A DNA stretch of 64,000 nucleotides, taken from Kozakia baliensis (GTDB lineage Bacteria > Pseudomonadota > Alphaproteobacteria > Acetobacterales > Acetobacteraceae). Below, in pieces: positions 56,743-64,000 of the stretch (the first letter of the stretch is position 1; each line of letters opens with the position of its first letter). Below the pieces are notes generated by a model. It was not told the DNA's origin and searched no databases. It saw nothing but the letters and a program-made list of their open reading frames with translations. A program made the translations under genes and the position numbers. Location: contig NZ_CP014674.1 of the NCBI RefSeq assembly GCF_001787335.1, positions 248,001-312,000 on the forward strand, in the 5' to 3' direction.

Positions 56743-57978
56743 TTAGTTTGTCGAGACATATTTGTTTTCCCGCACATTCGAGCGGGACGCAGCGGCCTCG
56801 GCGATGTGCTCACGGAGGGCGGGGTTGGAGGCGTAAAGATAAAGACCTTTCATGCCACGCGTCATCAGAACGTTGAGGGCGTTGAGCATGATGGTTTGCT
56901 TGGCGTGTTCGGCATCGGCGATGCCGTCTCGCCCAGCGAAGGCCGCGCCATCTTCATAGCGGGTGGGGTCAACGGTGATTTTGTCGGCCTTCGTATCATA
57001 ACCCAGAGAAGGGCCGAGGATGATGGCGGCGTAATTCAGGTCGAATCCTTGGATGGTATAGACGGAGCCGACTTCATCGATCGTATCGGGGCGTTCGGCC
57101 CAGGGAAGGCGGGCTTGAGGTTGGGCGCGGTCCCATCGCAGGCGGAAGCGGCCTTCATGGATGAAATAATCATGCCCATCCAGCCGGTAGGGATAGTCGT
57201 ACGTGGCGAGGATGCGCGAGAGGCCATCCTGTGCGTTGCGGGATTTGAGTTGCTCATACATTTCCTGAGCGTCGTCGAAGATGCGCAGGTCGAAATGTGG
57301 ATCGTGCGGGAGGGGAAGGATTTTCTGGCGGCAGAAGGCGGCAATCCAATCGCGCACGGCCTTGTTGGCTTGCATTCGGAATTGGCCGTCGAGATGGAAT
57401 ATTTCGGTGTCGGCACGATTGTGGAATTGCGCGAGGAGTTCGGAATTCCAGTGGCTTTTGAATTTCAGCACCTGGTGTGTGTCGTACACGATGATGACGA
57501 CCTGGGCGAGGCGCAGGATTTCCTCAAGTTGATTGTTTTGTTCGAATTTATTGTAGCGGTCCGGGCGCGTGAGCAGAAGGTGGGCTTCGTCGATCAAGAC
57601 GATATCGGCTTTTTGAGCGTTTTTATCGAGGCGGTTGATGAGGGTGGTGGGACGCTCGTAATCGGATTTCCGCAGTTCGGGAATATTTTCGGAAATATTG
57701 CGGTAGAGTTTGAGCATTTCCGGGTGATTGACTACGAGGTAATTTTTCGTGCCGGAAAATTCGGTATTTTTTAAGCGTGCGGATTTTTGAATTTCGCGGA
57801 AAATATTATTGAGAACGAGGCTTTTCCCCGTTCCGGCTGTGCCTTCGATAATGAAAAACCCTTTTTCGCCGTAACGATGACGGGCGCAAAAGGCGAGGAT
57901 TTTTTCTTTTAGGGTTTGTTGTTGCGGGGATAGGGCATGGTCCGGCGAGAGTTTGGTGGTGGCTTGATTGAGGGACAA
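56743..57978 (-). CDS. Stand-alone DUF2075 helicase-like ATPase
   Basis: A 411-residue superfamily-1-like ATPase. Walker A is GTAGTGKS (46-53), Walker B is VLIDEAH (127-133), and later LDGQFRM and VYTIQGFDLNYAAIILGPSLGYD are the DUF2075 conserved motifs, followed by NVLMTRGMKGLYLYA. Many relatives carry an extra nuclease or DNA-binding module, which is absent here. The family includes Schlafen-like helicases. DNA/RNA remodelling is likely; a role in defence is only a guess. It has no obvious partner, and AT content is above that of its neighbours. Confidence 0.85.
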   Translation of the reverse strand: MSLNQATTKLSPDHALSPQQQTLKEKILAFCARHRYGEKGFFIIEGTAGTGKSLVLNNIFREIQKSARLKNTEFSGTKNYLVVNHPEMLKLYRNISENIPELRKSDYERPTTLINRLDKNAQKADIVLIDEAHLLLTRPDRYNKFEQNNQLEEILRLAQVVIIVYDTHQVLKFKSHWNSELLAQFHNRADTEIFHLDGQFRMQANKAVRDWIAAFCRQKILPLPHDPHFDLRIFDDAQEMYEQLKSRNAQDGLSRILATYDYPYRLDGHDYFIHEGRFRLRWDRAQPQARLPWAERPDTIDEVGSVYTIQGFDLNYAAIILGPSLGYDTKADKITVDPTRYEDGAAFAGRDGIADAEHAKQTIMLNALNVLMTRGMKGLYLYASNPALREHIAEAAASRSNVRENKYVSTN

Positions 57979-58021
57979 GAAAACGGGCCTTTGTTCTTTT
58001 AAATGGATGAGTGTCTTTAAT

Positions 58022-58723
58022 TTAGGTGTTCAGGACTTTGCGCAGCGAGGCTTCGATCTGGCCGCCGCAATAAGAATCGCCGTAATTCCGGCGCGCTTTG
58101 GTCGCTAGCTTGGCCAGTGGTGGCAGGTTTGCGATCCGGCGCGTTAGGGAGGCCGTTAATGGAGCGGTTTCGTTGAACATGGTTGCGATTTCACTAAAAC
58201 GCTCCGTCATGGTGGACCAGAGCGTGGCCGTTACGATATCGGCGATGCCGGGCGTTTGGCCGCCGAGGAGAAAACCGGCATTTTCTTTTAGGCCGTGGCG
58301 GCGTCCGGTTTCTTCCCAGAACGACATCCATTTTTTCAGGCGGGGGACGAAATTTCGCCAGGTTTTTTCCGTCCACATTTCGCGGCCGCCATCCAGGGTG
58401 ATGTCGTCTATCACATCGTTAGCGTCATTGACGATTTTCATGGTTAGCGCGCGCAGGGCAGGCGTTGCAGGGATGAGGTTCAGCGTCTCACCTAGATAAA
58501 GAAGGATGGCCGGCGTTTGGGCGATGGCGAAATCCGCCTTTTTATCGATCAGCATGGGCGGCCCCATGAAGGGGATCGGCAGATCTTTCACCGGCCCTTC
58601 CATGAGCTTCGAGATTGCGGCGTCTCCACCTTCGGTCCAGCTTTTATCGGCATAGGCCAGAACAGCGCGCACGAATTGGCCGCGGAAAGGGACGGACCAA
58701 TAATAAAGCTCGTAATCGGACAT
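58022..58723 (-). CDS. Glutathione S-transferase family protein
   Basis: 233 residues from the ATG at 58723 (GGAG upstream). The thioredoxin-like N-domain begins YELYYWSVPFRGQFVRAVLAYADKSW and carries PPMLIDKKADFAIAQTPAILLYLGE, where the glutathione-binding acidic Ser/Thr turn is expected. The C-domain is all helical (GQTPGIADIVTATLWSTMTERF). It detoxifies electrophiles or peroxides; the substrate is unknown. Confidence 0.9.
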   Translation of the reverse strand: MSDYELYYWSVPFRGQFVRAVLAYADKSWTEGGDAAISKLMEGPVKDLPIPFMGPPMLIDKKADFAIAQTPAILLYLGETLNLIPATPALRALTMKIVNDANDVIDDITLDGGREMWTEKTWRNFVPRLKKWMSFWEETGRRHGLKENAGFLLGGQTPGIADIVTATLWSTMTERFSEIATMFNETAPLTASLTRRIANLPPLAKLATKARRNYGDSYCGGQIEASLRKVLNT

Positions 58724-59095
58724 AATGCGGGCTCCGGGTGATGTGACCGAGATGAGACGACAACGTTGCACTGGGTATTTTGTTTATTTCCTGCGGGCGA
58801 AGATGGGCAAGGGCGATGCAATATTGCCGGTTCCGTCGCTGTTTATATTTTTTGCGCTGAGATAAGGAGACGTTCGCAGGCTTTGTCGTCATCTTGAGCG
58901 ACGGTGTGAACAATGGAGACCGCGCTGTAGGAGTGCCAGATTGCGGAACTTGTCCCGCTATTGTTTTGCGGCTGTATGTTCTGTGCCTGCACGGCGAATG
59001 ACGGCATTGTCAGCGTTGCAATCAAGGCCTCTGGGACATGAAGCTGTTTTCGGAAACGCATTTCCAGGAAAGTTGGGTCGGCGCGCTTTGCAGCT
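58724..59095. other. 372-base stretch with one doubtful small ORF
   Basis: Between the first GST gene and the hypothetical 124-residue gene. The only candidate is a minus-strand frame at 58843-59061, listed separately. Otherwise I see no hairpin, repeat or promoter worth naming. Confidence 0.4.
58843..59061 (-). CDS. Possible small exported peptide
   Basis: A 72-codon frame from an ATG at 59061. Residues 1-26 (MRFRKQLHVPEALIATLTMPSFAVQA) resemble a signal peptide; the rest is Ser/Asn/Gln-rich with one cysteine. There is no convincing ribosome site and no family I recognise, so it could be chance. Confidence 0.3.
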   Translation of the reverse strand: MRFRKQLHVPEALIATLTMPSFAVQAQNIQPQNNSGTSSAIWHSYSAVSIVHTVAQDDDKACERLLISAQKI

Positions 59096-59470
59096 TTAGA
59101 CGTTTAGGAGAGACTTGCATTTCACGTAGGAGAGTTTGTCCTTGAAGATAAAGAGGACGTAGTAATCCTTGTGGCGGGCACGGGTTTTCGTAGTGTGGGT
59201 GTAGAACGGGAACACATCGAAAGGCCCGTTATAGCCTTCGGGGAGAATTTCGGACTGGGTGAGGCAGCGGACGCGGAAAATGGGTGCGTAGGTATTGCTC
59301 GGGCCGGTGTTGCGGCGAACGTGGTAGAGGTTCTTCTTGAATTTGCGCAGGCGGTCCGGGAGGAGAAAAATCATGTTTCTCTCGATGAAGCCTTCCTGAG
59401 GCGTGGCGCTTTCGAGATATTGCGTATCGTCGGGCATATCGCAGTAGAAATTATAGTCTTGAATGATCAT
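59096..59470 (-). CDS. Hypothetical 124-residue protein
   Basis: From the ATG at 59470. The sequence is rich in aromatic and basic residues (FYCDMPDDTQYLES, LLPDRLRKFKKNLYHVRR, HKDYYVLFIFKDKLSYVKC), with coding-like third positions and no signal peptide or membrane helix. I do not recognise a family. It lies alone between two GST genes, on the same strand. Confidence 0.62.
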   Translation of the reverse strand: MIIQDYNFYCDMPDDTQYLESATPQEGFIERNMIFLLPDRLRKFKKNLYHVRRNTGPSNTYAPIFRVRCLTQSEILPEGYNGPFDVFPFYTHTTKTRARHKDYYVLFIFKDKLSYVKCKSLLNV

Positions 59471-59559
59471 GTGCCCGTTTTTCGGCTCCGTTTTCAGAAA
59501 TGGTCACAGGCCTCATTAACATGATGGGGTTTTTCTCGTCACGCGTAAGGCGTGCATAT

Positions 59560-59588
59560 AAAGAGGCGCGGTGAAATCGCGCCTCTTT
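59560..59588 (-). terminator. Terminator of the second GST gene
   Basis: AAAGAGGCGCG (59560-59570) and CGCGCCTCTTT (59578-59588) are exact complements around GTGAAAT, 4 bases after the gene's stop. On the minus strand the stem ends CTTTATAT. A classic, symmetrical terminator. Confidence 0.85.
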
Positions 59589-59592
59589 CAGG

Positions 59593-60264
59593 TCAGCTAT
59601 TGGCGTATTCGTATGGGCCGCCTTTTTTCAGGGCGCGCTGATAGGCGGGACGAGCGTGAATTCTCTCTAGGAACGCACGAATATGCGGGCGGCCAATCAA
59701 TGCATCGGCGCGAGTTGCGGCGGCTTCGAGCGGGAAGCTCATCTGAATATCGGCGGCAGAGAGATTCGGGCCAGCGAACCAGCCGGAGCGGCTGAGCTCG
59801 GATTCCCAAAAATCCATGTGCATTTTGAGTTGAGGATCGACGAGTTGTTTTTCCACCCCGCCGGAGATGGCCTTGACGATGGGGCGCACGAAGAACGGCG
59901 ATTTTTCGGGCAGCATGGTGAAAATCAGCTTGAGCAGAAGGGGCGGCATGGCGGAACCTTCGGTGTAATGCAGCCAATAGGTGAATTGCCGTCGCTCGGG
60001 CGTGCCGACTGTGGGAATGAGGCGGCCCTGACCGTAGCGTTCAAGGATATATTCGACGATCGCGCCGGTTTCGGCGATTGTGATGTCGTCATCCGTAACG
60101 ATGGGCGATTTACCGAGCGGATGGATTTTCTTCAGCGCGGGCGGGGCCTGCATGGTCTTGGGATCGCGCTTATAAAAGCGGATATCGTAAGGAACGCCGA
60201 GTTCTTCCAGAAGCCATAGGATGCGCTGGGAGCGGGAATTATTGAGATGATGAACGGTGATCAC
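59593..60264 (-). CDS. Glutathione S-transferase
   Basis: 223 residues from a GTG at 60264, 5 bases after AGGAGA. The N-domain MITVHHLNNSRSQRILWLLEELGVPYDIRFYKRD has the Ser/Arg active-site turn (NNSRSQR), then PLGKSPIVTDDDITIAETGAIVEYI, a full glutathione-binding module. It is unrelated in sequence to the 58 kb paralogue beyond the shared fold. It ends at a strong hairpin. Confidence 0.92.
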   Translation of the reverse strand: MITVHHLNNSRSQRILWLLEELGVPYDIRFYKRDPKTMQAPPALKKIHPLGKSPIVTDDDITIAETGAIVEYILERYGQGRLIPTVGTPERRQFTYWLHYTEGSAMPPLLLKLIFTMLPEKSPFFVRPIVKAISGGVEKQLVDPQLKMHMDFWESELSRSGWFAGPNLSAADIQMSFPLEAAATRADALIGRPHIRAFLERIHARPAYQRALKKGGPYEYANS

Positions 60265-60323
60265 GGGGGTTCTCCTTTGCCACTATAGCGCGGGAGAAGT
60301 CCGGTCGTTCATGAGAGGCTTTT

Positions 60324-60896
60324 TTAGGGCGCTGGAGTAGAGGCGGCGATCTGGCGGGAGAGTTGATCGAGTAGATTTTGCGTCAGGCGGGCATTGTCTG
60401 AATCGGTGGCGACAGTGCCGTTGGCGGAGAAGCTGGCGCGGTTGTGCAGGACCGGGCGTTTTTCGTCTTTGGGGATGATGGTCCAATCGGCGTCCAGCGC
60501 GGCCTGGCCGTTATGGGAGACGTCGAGGCGGCTGATATTGACGGTGAGGCGTTCGTCGGCGGTGCCAGCCTGAGGTTGGTCTGTAACGAAGGCATGAGGC
60601 CAAGCTTGGCCGAGGCGGGCGGCAAGGAAGTCGGTCGCACCCTGAGAAAGCCGGCTGGCCCAGCGACCATTAGGGCTTCGGATGATTTGGTTGCCGTCTC
60701 GGAGATACATGTCTTGCGTGTCGAGATAATCGGGCAGCGCGATGCGATCGATCGAGACGGTGGGCGTGGCGGCGTTGAGAGGATTGGCGTTTTGAGCAAT
60801 GGCGGGCGCGCCGAGCGTGTAGAAACGCACGGGGCTGGAGGCGCAGCCTGTCAGCAGCACAGTGGCGACGGCGAGGGAGGCGAGACGGAGTTTCAC
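60324..60896 (-). CDS. PqiC-like lipoprotein of the lipid-transport operon
   Basis: 190 residues from a GTG at 60896 that overlaps the MCE-gene stop (GTGA). The signal peptide ends in LLTGC, a lipobox. SSPVRFYTLGAP, SIDRIALPDYLDTQDMYLRDGNQI and RLGQAWPHAFVTDQ are ABC-type transport auxiliary (PqiC/YmbA) motifs. It is expected at the inner leaflet of the outer membrane, receiving lipids from the MCE bridge. Confidence 0.9.
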   Translation of the reverse strand: MKLRLASLAVATVLLTGCASSPVRFYTLGAPAIAQNANPLNAATPTVSIDRIALPDYLDTQDMYLRDGNQIIRSPNGRWASRLSQGATDFLAARLGQAWPHAFVTDQPQAGTADERLTVNISRLDVSHNGQAALDADWTIIPKDEKRPVLHNRASFSANGTVATDSDNARLTQNLLDQLSRQIAASTPAP

Positions 60897-61858
60897 GGGC
60901 GGCGTCCCATCAGCAGGAGTTGCGGATTGCGTTCGACATCGTTGGCGAAGCCGCGCAGGGCGGAAGCGGCGGCGGCGATGTCGCGCAGGCTGGATTCTAG
61001 ATTGGCGCGTTCGGCGGAACGGGGCGAGGTCATGCTGGAGACATTATCGAGGCTGCGCCCGGCTTTGACGATGGTGGCGTTGGCGTCGGTCAGGAGCGAG
61101 TGGAGTTCGCGGCCGCGCGCATCGAGTTGCTGAGAGCCGGTGGCGGCGAGGCGATCGACGTTTTGCAGGGTGCGGGTGAGTTCAGGCTGTAGTTTTTCTA
61201 TCGTCTCGTGGGCTGAATCCACCATTTCGCGGCTGTGATCGGAGGTTTCGCGAATGCTTTGCACCAATGGCGGCATGTCCCGGTCCAGCTTGTCGGCCAA
61301 TTCGCGGACGGCCAGGAGGGCGGCGTTGGCGTTATCGCCGATTTCTTTGATCGGGAGTTGGGTGACGTTTTGGGTAATTGCCTGGATAGGCGATTGCTTG
61401 GTGGGAATTTCCACGCCCGAGACGATATCCGGATGGAGGGTCGCAGGCGAAGTCGGCGCGAAATCGAGGTCGATTTCCGAGGTGCCGGTCACGAAGCTTT
61501 TGAGGTTCATTTCCGCGCGTAGGCCCTGCGCCACGAGTTCCTCGACGGATGGGAGCTTGGCCGTGCCATGGTCTTTGGCCAAGGTGATGTTGTCAGGCCG
61601 CATGGTGACATAGACGGGAATATAGGCGTCTCTGCTGCGTGGGTCGTATTCGATGGCGACGCGATCGACCGAGCCGACTTGCACGCCACGGAAAGTGACG
61701 GGCGCGCCGACGGCAAGGCCGGATGTAGCGCCGCGAAAGACCATGACGGCCTTTTGGGTGCGGGTGAAGGGATGGAAGCTGCCGAAGAAGACGAAGGCGG
61801 CGACCAGGAGGCCGACGCCGCCGAGGACGAACGCGCCGACGAGCGCCTGTTTATTCAT
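60893..61858 (-). CDS. MCE-domain protein (MlaD/PqiB-like)
   Basis: 321 residues from the ATG at 61858 overlapping the ATPase stop (ATGA). One N-terminal membrane helix (ALVGAFVLGGVGLLVAAFVFFG), one MCE domain (VMVFRGATSGLAVGAPVTFRGVQVGSVDRVAI), then a long helical C-terminal part (about 170-305) able to form a tunnel or coiled coil. It carries hydrophobic ligands across the periplasm, anchored to the MlaE/MlaF-like pair. Confidence 0.92.
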   Translation of the reverse strand: MNKQALVGAFVLGGVGLLVAAFVFFGSFHPFTRTQKAVMVFRGATSGLAVGAPVTFRGVQVGSVDRVAIEYDPRSRDAYIPVYVTMRPDNITLAKDHGTAKLPSVEELVAQGLRAEMNLKSFVTGTSEIDLDFAPTSPATLHPDIVSGVEIPTKQSPIQAITQNVTQLPIKEIGDNANAALLAVRELADKLDRDMPPLVQSIRETSDHSREMVDSAHETIEKLQPELTRTLQNVDRLAATGSQQLDARGRELHSLLTDANATIVKAGRSLDNVSSMTSPRSAERANLESSLRDIAAAASALRGFANDVERNPQLLLMGRRP

Positions 61859-62625
61859 GAGTTGCTTCCTTCTTCGTCGCGTTCCCGGTGCATGAAGGCA
61901 TGGACCTGAGGCTCGTCGCAATGATCGCGCAAGTTTTTGGGAGAGCCGTGCGCGATGGGTTCTTTGGTTTTGGCGTCCAGGAAGATGCCGTCATCGGCGA
62001 TGTGGAACAGGCTGGAGAGTTCGTGGCTGACGATGACGATGGTCGCGCCCAGGCCGTCGCGCAGATTGAGAATGAGGTCGTCCAGCCGGGCGGAGGTGAT
62101 AGGGTCCAGCCCGGCGGAAGGTTCGTCGAAGAACAAAATGTCCGGGTCCAGCGCGAGGGCGCGGGCGAGGCCTGCGCGTTTGCGCATACCGCCGCTGATC
62201 TCCGAAGGATAGAGATCGATGGCCTGGAGCATGCCGACGAAGCCGAGCTTGAGTTCGACCAGGCGGCGGATGACAGGAGGCTTGAGATCCGTGAACATTT
62301 GCAGCGGCAGGGCGATATTCTCGCCGATGGTCATGGAACTCCAGAGCGCGCCGCTTTGGAACAGCACCCCGAAGCGATGATTGATATCGGTGCGGTGGGC
62401 GTTGGAGCCGGACCAGTAATCGTCGCCTTGAACGTGATATTGGCCGGTTTTGGGGCGGAGCAGGCCGATCATGCTTTTGAGCAGCGTGCTTTTGCCGCAG
62501 CCCGAGCCACCCATGACGGCGAAGATGCTGCCGGGTTTGACGTCGAGCGAGATGTTTTTCTGGATGACTTTGGGGCCGAAGGCGAGGGTGACGTCGCGCA
62601 GGGAGAGGACGGGTTGATCGGTCAT
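61855..62625 (-). CDS. Lipid-transport ABC ATPase (MlaF-like)
   Basis: 256 residues from the ATG at 62625; the frame continues upstream over the permease gene but that part is Ser/Pro shadow sequence. It has Walker A GGSGCGKST, the signature SEISGGMRKRAGLARAL and Walker B DILFFDEPSAGLDP, with a D-loop and the ELSSLFHIADDGIFLD ending typical of MlaF. It begins 4 bases after the permease gene. Confidence 0.93.
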   Translation of the reverse strand: MTDQPVLSLRDVTLAFGPKVIQKNISLDVKPGSIFAVMGGSGCGKSTLLKSMIGLLRPKTGQYHVQGDDYWSGSNAHRTDINHRFGVLFQSGALWSSMTIGENIALPLQMFTDLKPPVIRRLVELKLGFVGMLQAIDLYPSEISGGMRKRAGLARALALDPDILFFDEPSAGLDPITSARLDDLILNLRDGLGATIVIVSHELSSLFHIADDGIFLDAKTKEPIAHGSPKNLRDHCDEPQVHAFMHRERDEEGSNS

Positions 62626-62629
62626 GGCG

Positions 62630-63781
62630 TCAGATTCCGAGCGCGTCGGCGATGACGGCGAAAACGGCGTCGATGGCGATGACGCCGACGATGCCGACGA
62701 CGACCGCGCGCGTGGCGGCGATGCCGACATCGGCGGCGCTGCGCCCGGCTTTGAGGCCGATACGGCAACTCGTCAGACCGATGAACGCGCCGAACACGAT
62801 GCTTTTGATGAAGCCGAAGATGAATTGACCGATGCCGAAGGCGGTGACCGTCTGGTGGAAATATCCTGCGACGGTGATGCTCAACATCGACACTGCCACC
62901 ACGAAGCCGCCCAGCATGCCGATGAGACAGCCATAGAGATAGAGGAACGGCATGGTGACGATGAGGGAGAGAACCGAAGGCAGAATGAGATAGGTGGAGG
63001 TTGGGATACCGAACACGTTGAGCGCGTCGATTTCCTCATTGCCCTGCATGGTGGAGATGCGTGCGGCGTAAGCGCCGCCGGTGCGTCCGGCCATGATGAT
63101 GGCGGTCATGACGGCGGCCATTTCACGCACCATGGCGATGCCGACGAGGCTGGCGACGTAAATCCCGGCGGCGAATTTCTGAAGTTCGACTGCACCCACG
63201 AAGGCGAGGATCGCGCCGACCAGGAAGTTGACCACGCCTACGATGAGCAGTGCGGAAGGTCCGGCATCGTTGGTGTTGGAAAGCAGATCGACGAAGCGCA
63301 TGCGGCTGCGCCCGAGGAGGGCGAGGAAACCGCCTCGGGCGGTTTCGATGCCGAGTTCGGTGACCACGCCGACTTCCGTAAGGCTGGCGAGGGTGGAGTC
63401 GCCGATGGCTTCGAGGAAAGGAGTGCGTTTGGCGTGGGGGTTGGGCGGAGTTTCCGGCGCGTCCGGCAGGAGTTCGAGAAGTTGGCGCACCGGGGGCGGT
63501 AGGGTTTGGATATCGAGCGATAGTCCCGCATCGTGGACCACGCGCTTGAGGTCCCATAGGAAGGCGACCAGCCCGGTGTCCCATGCGCCGAGATCGTGCG
63601 TGTCGAACTTCACGGCGCTGTGGGGACGGGCGTTTTTCAGCCCGTCATCGGGAAATTGCGGGATGTTTCCGGTGCGGGCAAGCCAGACGCCGCTAAGGGT
63701 GAGGAGATTGGCGTCGTTTTGGGTATCGAGCCTCCATTGCGGAGGTTTGTCATTCTCTTTAGGCGCGTCACCGTGTCCCAA
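62630..63781 (-). CDS. MlaE-like permease with N-terminal STAS-like domain
   Basis: 383 residues from a TTG at 63781 (a stop lies 2 codons further up, so it cannot start earlier). About 110 N-terminal residues (WRLDTQNDANLLTLSGVW, KFDTHDLGAWDTGLVAFLWDL) look like a STAS domain, followed by the MlaE/YrbE permease: GIAMVREMAAVMTAIIMAGRTGGAYAARISTMQGNEEIDAL. Lipid export/import across the inner membrane with the ATPase and MCE protein. Many MlaE proteins lack this N-terminal module. Confidence 0.9.
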   Translation of the reverse strand: MGHGDAPKENDKPPQWRLDTQNDANLLTLSGVWLARTGNIPQFPDDGLKNARPHSAVKFDTHDLGAWDTGLVAFLWDLKRVVHDAGLSLDIQTLPPPVRQLLELLPDAPETPPNPHAKRTPFLEAIGDSTLASLTEVGVVTELGIETARGGFLALLGRSRMRFVDLLSNTNDAGPSALLIVGVVNFLVGAILAFVGAVELQKFAAGIYVASLVGIAMVREMAAVMTAIIMAGRTGGAYAARISTMQGNEEIDALNVFGIPTSTYLILPSVLSLIVTMPFLYLYGCLIGMLGGFVVAVSMLSITVAGYFHQTVTAFGIGQFIFGFIKSIVFGAFIGLTSCRIGLKAGRSAADVGIAATRAVVVGIVGVIAIDAVFAVIADALGI

Positions 63782-63870
63782 CCGTCATCTCGCTTTCCTG
63801 ATTCTGCCGGTTCGTTCTGGTTCGTGTGTAACTCTCAAAAACCGATTGGGGAAGGGGGCATGACGGTTTT

Positions 63871-64000
63871 CTAAAACCAGCTTCGGATGCCGAAGGAGAA
63901 GCGGAGCGTGCCGGTGGGGTCGCCTTGATCGTGGGCGATGCGCCGGGCTTGGGTGAGATGGCCGGAATAGGTGACGGCGATATAGGGGGCGAATTTGCGC
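63871..64000 (-). CDS. Copper resistance protein B-like, C-terminal end
   Basis: The minus strand is open from the window edge to the TAG at 63871-63873, giving 43 residues that end in APYIAVTYSGHLTQARRIA and TLRFSFGIRSWF. The pattern APY-x-A-V-x-x...T-x-x-A and the final barrel strand with terminal phenylalanine match the end of CopB/PcoB outer-membrane copper proteins. The start lies outside the window. The fragment is short, so the family call is provisional. Confidence 0.6.
   Translation of the reverse strand, partial: RKFAPYIAVTYSGHLTQARRIAHDQGDPTGTLRFSFGIRSWF

Noticed and set aside
62624-63502. A 292-codon plus-strand frame rich in Asp, Gly and Glu opposite the MlaE-like gene
   Set aside because: Composition is that of a reverse-strand shadow; the minus strand encodes a clear permease.

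Overview
This window looks like chromosomal DNA of an acetic acid bacterium (Acetobacteraceae, Alphaproteobacteria), probably near the Gluconobacter/Asaia/Kozakia group. The markers are a membrane PQQ-dependent alcohol dehydrogenase pair (adhA-adhB), a gluconate 5-dehydrogenase of Gluconobacter type, a Shemin-pathway 5-aminolevulinate synthase and an acetyl-CoA synthetase. No rRNA, tRNA, CRISPR array or insertion sequence is visible. Both ends cut through outer-membrane protein genes: a TonB-dependent receptor on the left and a CopB-like protein on the right. Genus is inferred from a few proteins and would need marker-gene trees.

Layout. 1-10 kb: TonB receptor end, FAD oxidoreductase, royal-jelly-like lipoprotein, DUF4174 lipoprotein, MFS carrier, a degenerate EAL-domain protein, hemA, gno, a PAP2 phosphatase and a small DUF6582-like protein. 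10-15 kb: assimilatory sulfate reduction and siroheme genes (cysG-cysH-cysD-cysNC, minus strand), with a tiny Met-Cys-Cys leader ORF just before cysH. 15-19 kb: adhA-adhB after a long AT-rich intergenic region. 19-30 kb: a glycogen/trehalose block, glgA-glgB-treZ-treY on the minus strand and glgX-DUF4186 divergent from it. 30-33 kb: a Cys-containing secreted protein and acsA. 33-37.7 kb: a sulfide/persulfide cluster (1-Cys peroxiredoxin and an ArsR repressor, divergent from persulfide dioxygenase, a DUF442-SQR fusion and a TauE exporter), followed by free-Met-R-sulfoxide reductase. 37.8-43 kb: a small membrane protein, an acyltransferase, and a periplasmic purine-nucleoside operon (secreted adenosine deaminase-like enzyme, nucleoside permease/phosphorylase-like protein, YqhA). 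43-47 kb: xylFGH-type sugar ABC transporter. 47-52.6 kb: HU and xdhABC. 53-55.4 kb: feoA-feoB and a Cys-rich companion. 55-60 kb: MFS carrier, DUF2075 ATPase, two glutathione S-transferases and hypotheticals. 60-64 kb: an Mla-type lipid transport operon and the CopB end.

How the genes work together. AdhAB makes acetaldehyde in the periplasm; Acs can return acetate to acetyl-CoA. CysG supplies siroheme for sulfite reductase (not in this window), while CysNC/CysD/CysH activate and reduce sulfate. The separate sulfide cluster removes excess reduced sulfur. GlgA/GlgB/GlgX make and trim alpha-glucan, which TreY/TreZ turn into trehalose. Secreted deaminase and nucleoside-processing proteins plus cytoplasmic XdhABC suggest purine scavenging.

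The signal I rate highest is the 12-codon ORF Met-Cys-Cys-... in front of cysH. It has a perfect AGGAGG ribosome site and is enclosed by complementary 8-base arms, an arrangement that suggests cysteine-responsive translational attenuation. Other points worth checking are a probable CTG start for xdhC, paired operator-like palindromes in the sulfide cluster, an exact 12-base repeat spaced 84 bp upstream of xylF, and a catalytically dead EAL protein next to hemA.
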